Part shown: one piece after another, positions 8,071 to 16,445 of the stretch | Position numbering within the stretch: position 1 is the first letter of the stretch | Layout of the letters: each line of letters starts with the position of its first letter | Assembly: GCF_006439355.1 (NCBI RefSeq) | Contig: NZ_VFTG01000008.1 | Span: forward strand, 62,001-126,000 | DNA: 64,000 nt | Direction: 5' to 3' | Source of the DNA: Mesorhizobium sp. B4-1-3 | Lineage (GTDB): Bacteria > Pseudomonadota > Alphaproteobacteria > Rhizobiales > Rhizobiaceae | Made by a program: the position numbers and the translations under genes | Notes under the pieces: generated by a model | Told to the model about the DNA's origin: nothing | The model's input: the letters and a program-made list of their open reading frames with translations, nothing else | Databases searched by the model: none

Positions 8071-9003
8071 ATGCGCTGCAGGATCGTCGGCGCGCCGGTG
8101 CAGGACGGCGCGGGCAGGATGGGATGCGAAATGGGGCCGAGCGCACTGCGCACGGCAGGACTGGTTTCGGTGCTGGCCGGGCTCGGCCATGAGGTCGAGG
8201 ACTGGGGCGCGGTCGAGAAGGCCGTGGCGCGCCCGGTGGCGCATGGCAATCTCGCGCTGAAGGCGCTGCCGGAGATTTCCGCCTGGACGGCGGCGATCGC
8301 CGAGACCGCCTACACGGCTGCGAAAGACGCCATGCCGATCTTCCTCGGCGGCGACCATTCGATCTCCGCCGGCACGGTCTCCGGCGTAGCGCGCCGCGCC
8401 GCCGAGCGCGGCCGGCCGCTCTTCGTGCTGTGGCTCGACGCGCATCCCGATTTCCACACGCTCGACACCACCACCAGCGGCAATCTGCATGGCGTGCCGC
8501 TCGCCTATGCTAGCGGCCAGGCCGGCTTCAGGGGCTATTTCCCGGACTTGGCCGTTGGGGTCGACCCGGCCCGCGTCTGCGCCATCGGCCTGCGCAGCGT
8601 CGATCCGGCCGAGCGTCGCGCCCTGACTGAAGCCGGCGTCACCGTGCACGACATGCGCGCCATCGACGAGCACGGCATCGCGCCCCTGCTGCGCGCCTTC
8701 CTCGCCCGCGTCGAAAAGGAGAACGGCTTGCTGCATGTCAGCCTCGACGTCGATTTCCTCGACCCCTCGATCGCGCCCGCCGTCGGCACGACCGTGCCGG
8801 GCGGCGCCACCTTCCGCGAGGCGCATCTGGTGATGGAGATGTTGTCCGACTCAGGCCTGGTCTCCAGCCTTGATCTGGTCGAATTGAACCCGTTCCTCGA
8901 CGAGCGTGGCCGCACCGCGACCCTGATGGTCGACCTCGCCGCCAGCCTGATGGGCCGCCGCATCATGGACCGCCCGACCCGCAGCCATTCCGGAAGCCTC
9001 TGA
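8071..9003 (+). CDS. rocF: Arginase
   Basis: A 310-residue enzyme of the ureohydrolase family, converting L-arginine to ornithine and urea with a binuclear manganese centre. The metal ligands are visible: GGDHS (93-97), DAHPDFH (123-129) and DVDFLDP in the C-terminal third. Length and motifs fit arginase rather than agmatinase. I chose the ATG at 8071, preceded by GAGGA; longer in-frame starts lie in the divergent promoter. It is followed two bases later by ornithine cyclodeaminase, giving a two-step route from arginine to proline, and faces an Lrp-type regulator. Confidence 0.95.
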   Translation: MRCRIVGAPVQDGAGRMGCEMGPSALRTAGLVSVLAGLGHEVEDWGAVEKAVARPVAHGNLALKALPEISAWTAAIAETAYTAAKDAMPIFLGGDHSISAGTVSGVARRAAERGRPLFVLWLDAHPDFHTLDTTTSGNLHGVPLAYASGQAGFRGYFPDLAVGVDPARVCAIGLRSVDPAERRALTEAGVTVHDMRAIDEHGIAPLLRAFLARVEKENGLLHVSLDVDFLDPSIAPAVGTTVPGGATFREAHLVMEMLSDSGLVSSLDLVELNPFLDERGRTATLMVDLAASLMGRRIMDRPTRSHSGSL

Positions 9004-9005
9004 TC

Positions 9006-10064
9006 ATGACCCAGCCTTCGCGCCTCGCCATCGTCCCCTTCGTCAGCGTCGACCGCATGATGAAGCTGGTGCTCGCCATCGGCGTCGAGCGCTTCCTCAC
9101 CGAGCTGGCTAGCTGTATCGAGGAGGATTTCCGCCGCTGGGAGCTGTTCGACAAGACGCCGCGCGTCGCATCTCACAGCCATGACGGCGTCATCGAATTG
9201 ATGCCGACCAGCGACGGCACGATGTACGGCTTCAAATATGTCAACGGCCACCCGAAGAACATGCGCGAGGGCCGCCAGACCGTCACCGCCTTCGGCGTGC
9301 TCGCCGATGTCGGCTCCGGCTATCCGATGCTGCTGACCGAAATGACCATCCTGACGGCGCTGCGCACCGCCGCCACCTCCGCCGTCGCCGCCAAATATCT
9401 GGCCCCCAAGGGCTCGCGCGCCATGGCCATCATCGGCAACGGCGCCCAGTCCGAGTTCCAGGCGATCGCTTTCAAGGCGCTGCTCGGCATCGACAGGCTG
9501 CGGCTCTACGACATCGACCGTTCGGCCTCGGAAAAATGCGCCCGCAACCTCGCCGGCAAGGGCTTCGACATCACCATATGCTCGACCGGCCAGGACGCGG
9601 TGGAAGGCGTCGACATCATCACCACGGTGACGGCCGACAAGCAGTACGCCACGATCCTCACCGACAACATGGTCGGCTCCGGCGTCCACATCAACGCCGT
9701 CGGCGGCGACTGCCCCGGCAAGACCGAGCTGCACCGCGACATCCTGTTGCGCTCCGACATCTTCGTCGAGTTCCCGCCGCAGACGCGCATCGAGGGCGAG
9801 ATCCAGCAGCTCGACGCCGATCATCCGGTGACCGAGCTGTGGCGGGTGATGACCGGGCAGGCGCCGGGCCGCAAGGCGCCCGAGCAGATCACGCTGTTCG
9901 ATTCCGTCGGCTTCGCCACGGAAGATTTTTCCGCGCTGCGCTATGTCCGCGACCAGCTCCAGGCCACCGGCCTCTATGAAGAGCTCGACCTGCTTGCCGA
10001 CCCTGACGAGCCGCGCGACCTGTTCGGCATGCTGGAGAGGGCGGCCATACAGCCGGCGGCGTGA
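9006..10064 (+). CDS. ocd: Ornithine cyclodeaminase
   Basis: A 352-residue member of the ornithine cyclodeaminase/mu-crystallin family, which converts L-ornithine to L-proline with release of ammonia using bound NAD+. The Rossmann motif IIGNGAQSEFQAIAF and the substrate segment INAVGGDCPGKTELHRDIL are present; the latter is characteristic of true OCD. It follows arginase by two bases, so the operon converts arginine to proline, urea and ammonia. The ATG at 9006 is the first in frame. Expression should follow the Lrp regulator upstream. Confidence 0.95.
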   Translation: MTQPSRLAIVPFVSVDRMMKLVLAIGVERFLTELASCIEEDFRRWELFDKTPRVASHSHDGVIELMPTSDGTMYGFKYVNGHPKNMREGRQTVTAFGVLADVGSGYPMLLTEMTILTALRTAATSAVAAKYLAPKGSRAMAIIGNGAQSEFQAIAFKALLGIDRLRLYDIDRSASEKCARNLAGKGFDITICSTGQDAVEGVDIITTVTADKQYATILTDNMVGSGVHINAVGGDCPGKTELHRDILLRSDIFVEFPPQTRIEGEIQQLDADHPVTELWRVMTGQAPGRKAPEQITLFDSVGFATEDFSALRYVRDQLQATGLYEELDLLADPDEPRDLFGMLERAAIQPAA

Positions 10065-10394
10065 AGTCTGTCGCAAAGGCAATTTCACACGGCGGGATAA
10101 TCGCATAGGGCGCTCCCCTCTCCGTCTCGGCTTCGCCGAGCCACCTCTCCCCGCCTTTGGCGGGGCGAGAAACCCAAGCTTGCGAAGGCTGCGCCCTCGC
10201 CGATTAGAGCAATTCCAGGAAAAGTGTGAGCGGTTTTCCACCCGGAATTGCGTAGAAACAAAGGGATGGAGCATTTCGCCGTTTCTGTGAAACGGTGAAA
10301 CGCCCTAGTGTTTCCTCGCCCCCATGAAATGGGGGAGAGGTGTCCGCGAAGCGGACGGAGAGGGGGCAGCGCCGGCGTCGGCACTTGTCAGCAC
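10065..10394. repeat. Intergenic repeat cluster
   Basis: This 330-base gap holds two GC-rich REP-like units (about 10108-10205 and 10310-10372, the second in the opposite orientation, with cttcgccgag and gcgaagcgga arms) flanking a copy of the aattccaggaaaagtgtgagcgg repeat at 10205-10290. No gene is visible. It lies between converging genes. Confidence 0.7.
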
Positions 10395-11393
10395 CTACCC
10401 CCGCGCAGCGCAGCTTTCCCTCTCCACCAGCACCGGCGCCAGCACCTCGCGCCTTGACGGCGCTGCCGGCTCTCCCAGCCGCTCGAGCAGCAGGCTCACC
10501 GCCAGCGTGCCGATCTTTTCCACCGGCTGCGCGATCGTCGTCAGCGGCGGCCAGGTGGTGACGGCATAGGGGATGTCGTCGAAGCCGACCATCGAGATGT
10601 CGTCGGGAACCCGTAAGCCGCGCGAGCGCAGCTCCGTCAGCGCGCCCATCGCCATCAGGTCGTTGCAGGCAAACAGCGCCGTGATGTCGGGCGCCTGGAC
10701 CATGAGCTGCTCCATCGACAGGCGGCCGCCGGCGAAATGATAGTCGGAAACGACGATCGACGAAGCCGGCAACTCAAGGCCTGCCTCGCCAAGCGCCCGC
10801 GCGAAGCCGCGCAGGCGGGCGGGGCTGGAGCTGGAATCGCGTGGCCCGCCGATGACGCCGATCTTCTTGTGCCCGAGCCCGGCCAGGTATTTGCCGGCGA
10901 GATAGCCGCCATGGTCATGGTCGACCAGCACCGAATCGACATTGACCGACTGGATCTCGCGGTCGAGCAGCACCGCCGGCACGCTGGGCAGCAGACGGGC
11001 GAATACACGCGCGTGGTCGGACGAGCCGGCGAAGATCAGCCCGTCGATCTGCTTGGCCATCAGCACCGAGAGATAGCGCTCCTCCTTCTCGGCATTGCCG
11101 TCGGAGTTGCACAGGATCACCGTGTAGCCGGAGACGAAGCCGGCATCCTCGATCTGCCGCGCGACGCTGGCGAAAAACGGGTTGGAATTGTCCGGCAGCA
11201 GCAGGCCGATGGTCTTGGTCTCGCCGCGCCTGAGACTCCGCGCCACCGAGTTCGGGCTATAGCGCAGCGCCGCGATCGCGGCGCGCACGCGCTCGGCCGT
11301 TTCCGGCTCGACATGGCGCGTATGGTTCATCACATGCGAGACGGTGGCGACGGACACCCCCGCGTGGCGTGCGACATCAGCAATCGTCGTCAT
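10395..11393 (-). CDS. LacI family transcriptional regulator of the sugar transporter
   Basis: A 332-residue LacI/GalR protein: helix-turn-helix at the N-terminus (TTIADVARHAGVSVATVSHV), hinge helix with SPNSVARSLR, then a periplasmic-binding-protein-like effector domain (KTIGLLLPDNSNPFF, GVIGGPRD, DISMVGFDDIPYA). It is the last gene of the minus-strand operon binding protein - ATPase - permease - regulator, separated from the permease by 22 bases. The palindrome at 15052-15075 upstream of the first gene is the probable operator, giving autoregulated, sugar-inducible control. The sugar cannot be read from the sequence. Confidence 0.93.
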   Translation of the reverse strand: MTTIADVARHAGVSVATVSHVMNHTRHVEPETAERVRAAIAALRYSPNSVARSLRRGETKTIGLLLPDNSNPFFASVARQIEDAGFVSGYTVILCNSDGNAEKEERYLSVLMAKQIDGLIFAGSSDHARVFARLLPSVPAVLLDREIQSVNVDSVLVDHDHGGYLAGKYLAGLGHKKIGVIGGPRDSSSSPARLRGFARALGEAGLELPASSIVVSDYHFAGGRLSMEQLMVQAPDITALFACNDLMAMGALTELRSRGLRVPDDISMVGFDDIPYAVTTWPPLTTIAQPVEKIGTLAVSLLLERLGEPAAPSRREVLAPVLVERESCAARG

Positions 11394-11415
11394 GGCCTTC
11401 AGCCCCTGGTGCCCC

Positions 11416-12432
11416 TTAGCGGATCCTCCGCAGCAGCCTCTCCCGGTACGCGTCTAGGATGACCGCGAGCACGATGACAAGGCCGATCACGATGGGTTTG
11501 AAATTGTCGCCGACGCCGAGCAGCTGCAATCCGGTGGAAAGCACCTGCAGGATGCAGGCGCCGACCAGCGTGCCGATGATCGAGCCCTTGCCGCCGCTGA
11601 GGCTGGTGCCGCCGATGATGACGGCGGCGATGGCGTTGAGCTCGTAGCCGACGCCGGCGATCGGGCTGCCGATGTTGAGGCGCAACAGATAGACCATGGC
11701 CGCGATGCCGGCGGTGAGCCCGCTGATGGTGAAGGCGGCGACCTTGTAGAAATCCGGATTGTGGCCCGACAGTCGCACCGCCTCGTCATTGGTGCCGACG
11801 GCGAAGATCATGCGGCCAAAGACGGTGAAGCGCAGCACGAACCAGCCGGCCGCGATCACCAGCACCGCCACCAGGAAGATCGACGGCAGGAACCCGCCGA
11901 TGATGAGGTTGCCGAAATCCACGAAACTCTGCGGCAGGCCGGTGATGGTCGAATTGTCGCTGACGACCCGGGCGGCGCCGGCGGCCATGTTGAGCATGCC
12001 GAGCGTGACGATGAAGGAGGGGATCTTCCAGCGCGTCGAGATCCAGCCATTGAGGAAGCCGCACGCCGCGCCCGTCGCCATGCAGGCGAGCAGCGCCAGC
12101 GTGATGGCAACGGCCGGCGACAGGCTCTCGTTTATCATCACGGTGGCGCCGACCACGGTGCAGAGCGCCAGCACCGAGCCGACCGAAAGGTCGATGCCGC
12201 CGGTGAGGATGACGAAGGTCATGCCGGCGGCCAGCACCGTGTTGATGGCGATCTGCACGAAGATCTTCAGCGCGTTGCCGGAGGTGGCGAAATAGGGGGC
12301 GGTGGCCGAGAAGAACAGCGTGATCAGCACCAGCGCCAGCAGCACCCCGGCATCGCGCACCAGGAAGCGCAGGAATTTCGCCCGGCCGGGGGAAACAGGC
12401 GCCGAAACGATTATCTCGGACGTCTCGCTCAT
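11416..12432 (-). CDS. Sugar ABC transporter permease, RbsC type
   Basis: A 338-residue inner-membrane protein with about nine hydrophobic segments and the RbsC/AraH signature: VILTGGIDLSVGSVLALC near residue 75 and the loop ELNAIAAVIIGGTSLSGGKG near residue 260. It forms the membrane channel of a CUT2-class sugar importer. The ATG at 12432 overlaps the stop of the ATPase gene by four bases (ATGA), which indicates translational coupling. A longer ORF in the same frame is a shadow of the ATPase gene. Confidence 0.94.
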   Translation of the reverse strand: MSETSEIIVSAPVSPGRAKFLRFLVRDAGVLLALVLITLFFSATAPYFATSGNALKIFVQIAINTVLAAGMTFVILTGGIDLSVGSVLALCTVVGATVMINESLSPAVAITLALLACMATGAACGFLNGWISTRWKIPSFIVTLGMLNMAAGAARVVSDNSTITGLPQSFVDFGNLIIGGFLPSIFLVAVLVIAAGWFVLRFTVFGRMIFAVGTNDEAVRLSGHNPDFYKVAAFTISGLTAGIAAMVYLLRLNIGSPIAGVGYELNAIAAVIIGGTSLSGGKGSIIGTLVGACILQVLSTGLQLLGVGDNFKPIVIGLVIVLAVILDAYRERLLRRIR

Positions 12433-13955
12433 GGTCGCACATACTCCTGATAGGCGAGCGACAGGATACGCTCCTGGTCGAATTCGGCGCGCGGCACCTC
12501 GCCGACGATCCTGTTCTTGGAAAAGACGATGATGCGGTGGCACATGCCCATCAGCTCCGGCAGGTCGGACGACACCATGACGATGCCTTTCTGCTGCGCC
12601 GCCAGCATCCACAGCAGCTGGTAGATCTCGCGCCGCGCGCCGATATCGACGCCGCGCGTCGGCTCGTCGAGGATCAGCGTCGAGGTGCCGCGGAACAGCC
12701 ACTTGGCCAGCACCACCTTCTGCTGGTTGCCGCCGGAAAGGTTGCGCACCGCCTGCTCGATCGAGCTTGCCTTGACGCGCAGCTGCCCGACCAGATCGTT
12801 GGCTGCCGCGGCCTCGGCCCTGCGGTTGAGCAGACCGTTCTGTGAGACCTTGCCGAGATCCGTGATGGTGATGTTCTTGTCGACGGCCATGTCGAGCAGC
12901 AGGCCCTGGCCCTTCCGGTCCTCGGTGAGCAGGCTCAAGCCGTGCCGCACCGCGTCCTTGGGCGCCGCGATCGCCACCGGCTTGCCGTCGATCTCGACGA
13001 CACCGTCGAGCTTCGGGTCGGCGCCAAACAAGGCGCGCATCGCTTCCGTGCGGCCGCTGCCGACCAGCCCGGCGACGCCGAGGATCTCGCCATGGCGGAC
13101 AGTGAAGGAGATGTCCGGGGTGGAAGCGTCGCGCTTCAGATTGGCGACGCTGAGCGCGACCTTGCCCGGCACGACCCTGGCATCGAAACCATATTCGTCG
13201 GCGATGTCGCGGCCGATCATCATGCGCACCAGATCGGGCACGGCCAGGCCCTCGAGGTTGCGCGTCGCGACCAGCCGGCCATTGCGCAGCACCGTCACCC
13301 GGTCGCCGATCTCGAACACCTCGTGCAGCCGGTGCGAGATGTAGATGATGGTGACGCCTTTCGCCTTCAGCCGCTTGATGATGGCAAACAGCCGCTCGAT
13401 CTCCGGCGGCGTCAGCGTCGCCGTCGGCTCGTCCAGCACCAGGAGCTTCGAATCGTAGCTCAGCGCCTTGGCGATCTCGACCAGCTGCATCTGCGCCACG
13501 CCCAGCGCCTCGACGCGGATGCGCGGATCGACATCGAGGCCGACTTCCTTGAGCAGCGCCACGGCGCGGCTGTTGAGCGCCTTGCGGTCGACGATGCCGA
13601 AGGCGCGGCGCGGCAGGCTTTCCAGCATCAGGTTCTCGGCGATGCTGAGATAGGGCAGAAGGTTCAGTTCCTGATGCACGATGCGGATGCCGCTCTGCTG
13701 CGCGTCATGCGGCGTTTTCGGCTGATAGGGCTGGCCATTGAAGGCGATCCTGCCCGAATCCGGCTGGTAGATGCCGGCGAGCAGCTTGATCAGCGTCGAC
13801 TTGCCGGCGCCGTTCTCGCCCAGGATGATGTGGGTCTCGCCGCGCGCGATCGAGAGCGACACGTCGCTCAGCGCGACGGCGCCGGGAAAGATCTTTCCGA
13901 CCCCTTCAAGGGAAAGAATCGCATCCATGGGCAGGCAGGATCCTAAATCGCTCAT
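12429..13955 (-). CDS. Sugar ABC transporter ATP-binding protein, RbsA type
   Basis: A 508-residue protein with two fused ATPase domains, typical of CUT2 importers. The first domain has Walker A GENGAGKST and Walker B LLVLDEPTA; the second lacks a canonical Walker A but has LSGGNQQKVVLAKW and TLILDEPTRGVD. A second possible start (MDAILSLEGVGKIF) lies nine codons downstream at 13928 and matches the usual family N-terminus better; neither has a strong ribosome site. It is separated from the binding protein by about 105 bases containing a stem-loop. Confidence 0.93.
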   Translation of the reverse strand: MSDLGSCLPMDAILSLEGVGKIFPGAVALSDVSLSIARGETHIILGENGAGKSTLIKLLAGIYQPDSGRIAFNGQPYQPKTPHDAQQSGIRIVHQELNLLPYLSIAENLMLESLPRRAFGIVDRKALNSRAVALLKEVGLDVDPRIRVEALGVAQMQLVEIAKALSYDSKLLVLDEPTATLTPPEIERLFAIIKRLKAKGVTIIYISHRLHEVFEIGDRVTVLRNGRLVATRNLEGLAVPDLVRMMIGRDIADEYGFDARVVPGKVALSVANLKRDASTPDISFTVRHGEILGVAGLVGSGRTEAMRALFGADPKLDGVVEIDGKPVAIAAPKDAVRHGLSLLTEDRKGQGLLLDMAVDKNITITDLGKVSQNGLLNRRAEAAAANDLVGQLRVKASSIEQAVRNLSGGNQQKVVLAKWLFRGTSTLILDEPTRGVDIGARREIYQLLWMLAAQQKGIVMVSSDLPELMGMCHRIIVFSKNRIVGEVPRAEFDQERILSLAYQEYVRP

Positions 13956-13981
13956 GTCAGCGGCGACAGCGGCGCTTCGTC

Positions 13982-14008
13982 ACCGCCGCCGGAACTGTCG
14001 GCGGCGGT
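13982..14008 (-). other. Intercistronic stem-loop between binding-protein and ATPase genes
   Basis: Perfect 10-bp arms accgccgccg / cggcggcggt with a seven-base loop, located after the binding-protein stop on its transcript. No T-run follows, so it is more likely a partial terminator or 3'-end stabiliser than a full stop. Confidence 0.55.
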
Positions 14009-14061
14009 AACGAGCGAGACGAAGCGGATCGCCGGAAGGGAGTGCCGGCGGCTCACTCGCC

Positions 14062-15027
14062 TCATGCGGTGATCAGCTTGATGTCGGTCTTGACCCAGCC
14101 GGAGAACTTCTCGCCGGCAAGCTCGCGCAGGCCGTAGTCGATGCCCATGGCTGCCATCTGCGCGCCATACTGCTCGACGGTGGCGAGCATCTTGCCGCTC
14201 TTCAAGAGCGGGCCGACGGCCGGGATGTTGTCGAAGCCGACGACCTTGATCTGGCCCGACTTGCCGGCCGCGTCGATCGCCTTGACGACGCCGAGCGCCA
14301 TCGAATCGTTCGCCGCCATCACGCCCTGGATGTCGGGATGCTGGGTGAGGAAGTTGGTCATCAGCGTGTTGGCTTCCTCGGTCTCCCAATGCGCGGTCTT
14401 GGAATCGAGCAGGTCGAGGCCGTACTCCTTCACCGAATCGTCGAAGCCGAGCTTGCGCTCCTTCGCGTTGTCGGCTTCCGGATTGCCTTCGAGGATGACG
14501 ACCTTGCCGCCCTTGCCCAGCGCCTTGCCGAGCGCATCGCCGGCGAGCTTGGCGCCGGCGCGGTTGTCCGGGCCGAAGAAGGCGAGGTCGATGCCGGCCT
14601 TCTTCTTGGCCTCGGTGTCGAGCGCCACGTCGATGTTGATGACCTTGATGCCGGCCTTCAGCGCCTTGGCGATCGGCGTCACCATGGCCTTCGAATCGGC
14701 GGGCGCCACGACGATGATGCTGTAGTTCTGGGTGATGAAGTTCTCGATCGCGTCGACCTGGGCCGCGAAGTCGCGCTCGTCCTTCATGCCGACGGCGGCG
14801 AAATCGAACTTGTCCTTGTTCTTCGCTGCATAGTCCTCCGCGCCGGCCTGCATCTGCTTGAAGAACTCGTTTGCCAAGGACTTCATCACCAGCCCGACCT
14901 TCGGCTTGTCGGCGGCAAAAACCGGGCCGAGCGGCAAGGCGAGTGCGCCGGCGGCTAGCGCGCTGGTCTTCAGGAACTGGCGGCGCGAGAACGGGCCAAG
15001 CCCATGCGTGTTCGAAATCTTTCTCAT
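14062..15027 (-). CDS. Periplasmic sugar-binding protein of ABC importer (Tat-exported)
   Basis: A 321-residue solute-binding protein of the RbsB-like type 1 periplasmic-binding family (KPKVGLVMKSLANEFFKQM, ENFITQNYSIIVVAPADS, VVGFDNIPAVGPLL). The N-terminus contains SRRQFLKTSALAAGALAL, a twin-arginine signal, so export as a folded protein is expected. I chose the ATG at 15027, preceded by GGAGGA. It is the first gene of the operon, directly downstream of the 24-bp palindrome. The ligand is a monosaccharide or polyol by family; which one is unknown. Confidence 0.94.
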   Translation of the reverse strand: MRKISNTHGLGPFSRRQFLKTSALAAGALALPLGPVFAADKPKVGLVMKSLANEFFKQMQAGAEDYAAKNKDKFDFAAVGMKDERDFAAQVDAIENFITQNYSIIVVAPADSKAMVTPIAKALKAGIKVINIDVALDTEAKKKAGIDLAFFGPDNRAGAKLAGDALGKALGKGGKVVILEGNPEADNAKERKLGFDDSVKEYGLDLLDSKTAHWETEEANTLMTNFLTQHPDIQGVMAANDSMALGVVKAIDAAGKSGQIKVVGFDNIPAVGPLLKSGKMLATVEQYGAQMAAMGIDYGLRELAGEKFSGWVKTDIKLITA

Positions 15028-15051
15028 TAGTCTCCTCCACTTGATCGAGCC

Positions 15052-15075
15052 GTAATCGGTTACGTAACCGATTAC
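15052..15075. promoter_or_regulatory. LacI-family operator, perfect 24-bp palindrome
   Basis: Half-site GTAATCGGTTAC is followed directly by its exact reverse complement. LacI-family operators are even palindromes with a central CG or near it; here the centre is TTACGTAA with CG at the middle. It lies 24 bases upstream of the ATG of the binding-protein gene, whose operon ends with a LacI-type regulator gene, so binding here would block the transcript start or ribosome site. Confidence 0.85.
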
Positions 15076-15112
15076 GCGCCAAAGTAGAGCCGGACTTTGC
15101 CAAGTGTCAATA

Positions 15113-15256
15113 TCAGCGGGAGCCGCCGGTTGGAGGGTTGGCCGCATGCAGCCGCATCTTCAGCCACTTGGCGGAAAAGTCACTGAACGCCCGCACCCTT
15201 GGATTGCCTTTCAGGTCGGGATGGTAGAGCACCCACAGCTCCGAGGCGAGTTCTTT
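15113..15256 (-). pseudogene. C-terminal remnant of a LysR-type regulator
   Basis: The minus-strand frame that ends at 15113 reads [19 protein letters not shown] then [12 protein letters not shown], which matches the last helix region of LysR-type regulators (typical pattern LWLLxHPDLRxxPRVRAFxDF). Only about 45 residues remain, and no helix-turn-helix is present upstream because another broken gene starts at about 15269. The gene is therefore truncated by a deletion or insertion. Confidence 0.65.
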
Positions 15257-15268
15257 GACCGTTTCGCC

Positions 15269-15424
15269 CCGCTCGGCACCGCCTATGCGGTATGGACCGG
15301 CATCGGCGCCGTCGGCTCGCTCATCGCCGGCATCGTGCTGTTCGGCGAAAGCACGGATGCCGTGCGCATCACCTTCGCGGCGGTGACCATCCTCGGCGTG
15401 GTCGGGCTGAAGGTGAGTTCGTGA
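15269..15424 (+). pseudogene. C-terminal remnant of an SMR-family efflux protein (SugE/EmrE-like)
   Basis: The plus-strand frame reads [17 protein letters not shown], then [14 protein letters not shown] and [11 protein letters not shown], the third and fourth membrane helices of small multidrug resistance proteins. The first two helices, including the essential Glu, are missing; the frame upstream instead runs antisense through the LysR remnant. About 51 of the usual 105 residues remain, so the protein cannot be functional. Confidence 0.75.
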
Positions 15425-15428
15425 AGGC

Positions 15429-16304
15429 CTATCCGGAAAACGCCCGTGCATAGGTCCGGGCGAATTCGGCAAAACTGGTCGGCCTGATACCGAAAACTTC
15501 ATGCGTCGCAAGATGGACGCGGGACTTCGGGCGCCTGAGCCGCTCTCGCAGCTGCTCGTCGAGCGCATCGACAAAATCGGCAGGGGCGCCGCTGGCGAGC
15601 AACGCGCTGCGGCGTTCGTCCCAACTGATCGGGACGTATCTGACAGGCCTTCCTGTCGCGGCCGATATCCGTTCAGCCACTTCGTTCATCGTCAGCGCTT
15701 CCGGACCGGTCATGTCCAGGCTCTCGCTCGCGTGGCCTCCCTCCAGCAGCAGCCGGCAGGCGACTTTCGCGATGTCCTCGATGGCCACTGGCGCGAGCTC
15801 GATGCCGGCAAAGGGCAGACGCAACTCGCCATCCCGGCTTATGGTCTGGGCCTCCCTGAGATAGACCTGCATGAACTGTGACGGCCGCAGGTGCGTCCAC
15901 GCCAGACCCGAGCCTTCGAGGTGGTCTTCGATCTCTTCATGCATGCGCGTGAATGGGAATCTGGCTGGATCGAACCCGATCCCGGACTCCGCTCCGGAGA
16001 ATTTGACGACATGCTGAACACCGGCCCGCCGGCACAGATCGATGAAGCTGCATTGCGTTTCGCGCATGTCCGGTGTCCCCGACGAAATCAGCAGCACCCG
16101 CGTGACACCATCGAGCGCTGCCTTGACTTCGTCGCCGCCCCGCATGTCGCCTTCGATCGCGTCGATGCCCGGCAGTTTGTCGAGCCCGGCGGCCGCCGCC
16201 TTGCGAGCGCTTCTCACCAGCGCCTTGATCGGCACGTCGTTATGGGCCAGCTCACGAACAATTACCTGACCGCTCAAGCCGGTCGCGCCCGTCACCAATA
16301 TCAT
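15429..16304 (-). CDS. NAD(P)-binding NmrA-like oxidoreductase (SDR family)
   Basis: A 291-residue atypical short-chain dehydrogenase: Rossmann motif MILVTGATGLSGQVIVREL at the N-terminus, NmrA/QOR2-like pattern FIDLCRRAGVQHVVKFSG near residue 95 and LAWTHLRPSQFMQ near 135. Such proteins act as NAD(P)H-dependent quinone or aldehyde reductases or as redox sensors. No Tyr-xxx-Lys catalytic pair is evident, as is common in this subgroup. It stands alone; its 3' end faces the SMR remnant, so no operon partner helps define the substrate. Confidence 0.85.
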   Translation of the reverse strand: MILVTGATGLSGQVIVRELAHNDVPIKALVRSARKAAAAGLDKLPGIDAIEGDMRGGDEVKAALDGVTRVLLISSGTPDMRETQCSFIDLCRRAGVQHVVKFSGAESGIGFDPARFPFTRMHEEIEDHLEGSGLAWTHLRPSQFMQVYLREAQTISRDGELRLPFAGIELAPVAIEDIAKVACRLLLEGGHASESLDMTGPEALTMNEVAERISAATGRPVRYVPISWDERRSALLASGAPADFVDALDEQLRERLRRPKSRVHLATHEVFGIRPTSFAEFARTYARAFSG

Positions 16305-16445
16305 TCGTCTTTCCTTTTCGCGGCCGGCCGAATCCGCCCGGCAAAACCTCTCGTCTTGCCAAGACGCAAAAGCGGATGAAAAGGATTCTCGACTGGCGAG
16401 AAATTTACCGGCCGCGGCCCGCGTCGGCCACGGCCAGATCGATCG

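Noticed and set aside
8535..10274. 579-codon minus-strand ORF
   Set aside because: Antisense to arginase and ornithine cyclodeaminase, whose motifs are clear; the translation has no recognisable domain.
13955..15027. Prophage or transposon in the sugar-transport region
   Set aside because: No integrase, transposase or phage structural gene is visible; the cluster is an ordinary transport operon.
15104..15424. Single 106-codon ORF as one protein
   Set aside because: Its first half is antisense to a LysR remnant and only the second half resembles SMR proteins, so it is a scar rather than a gene.
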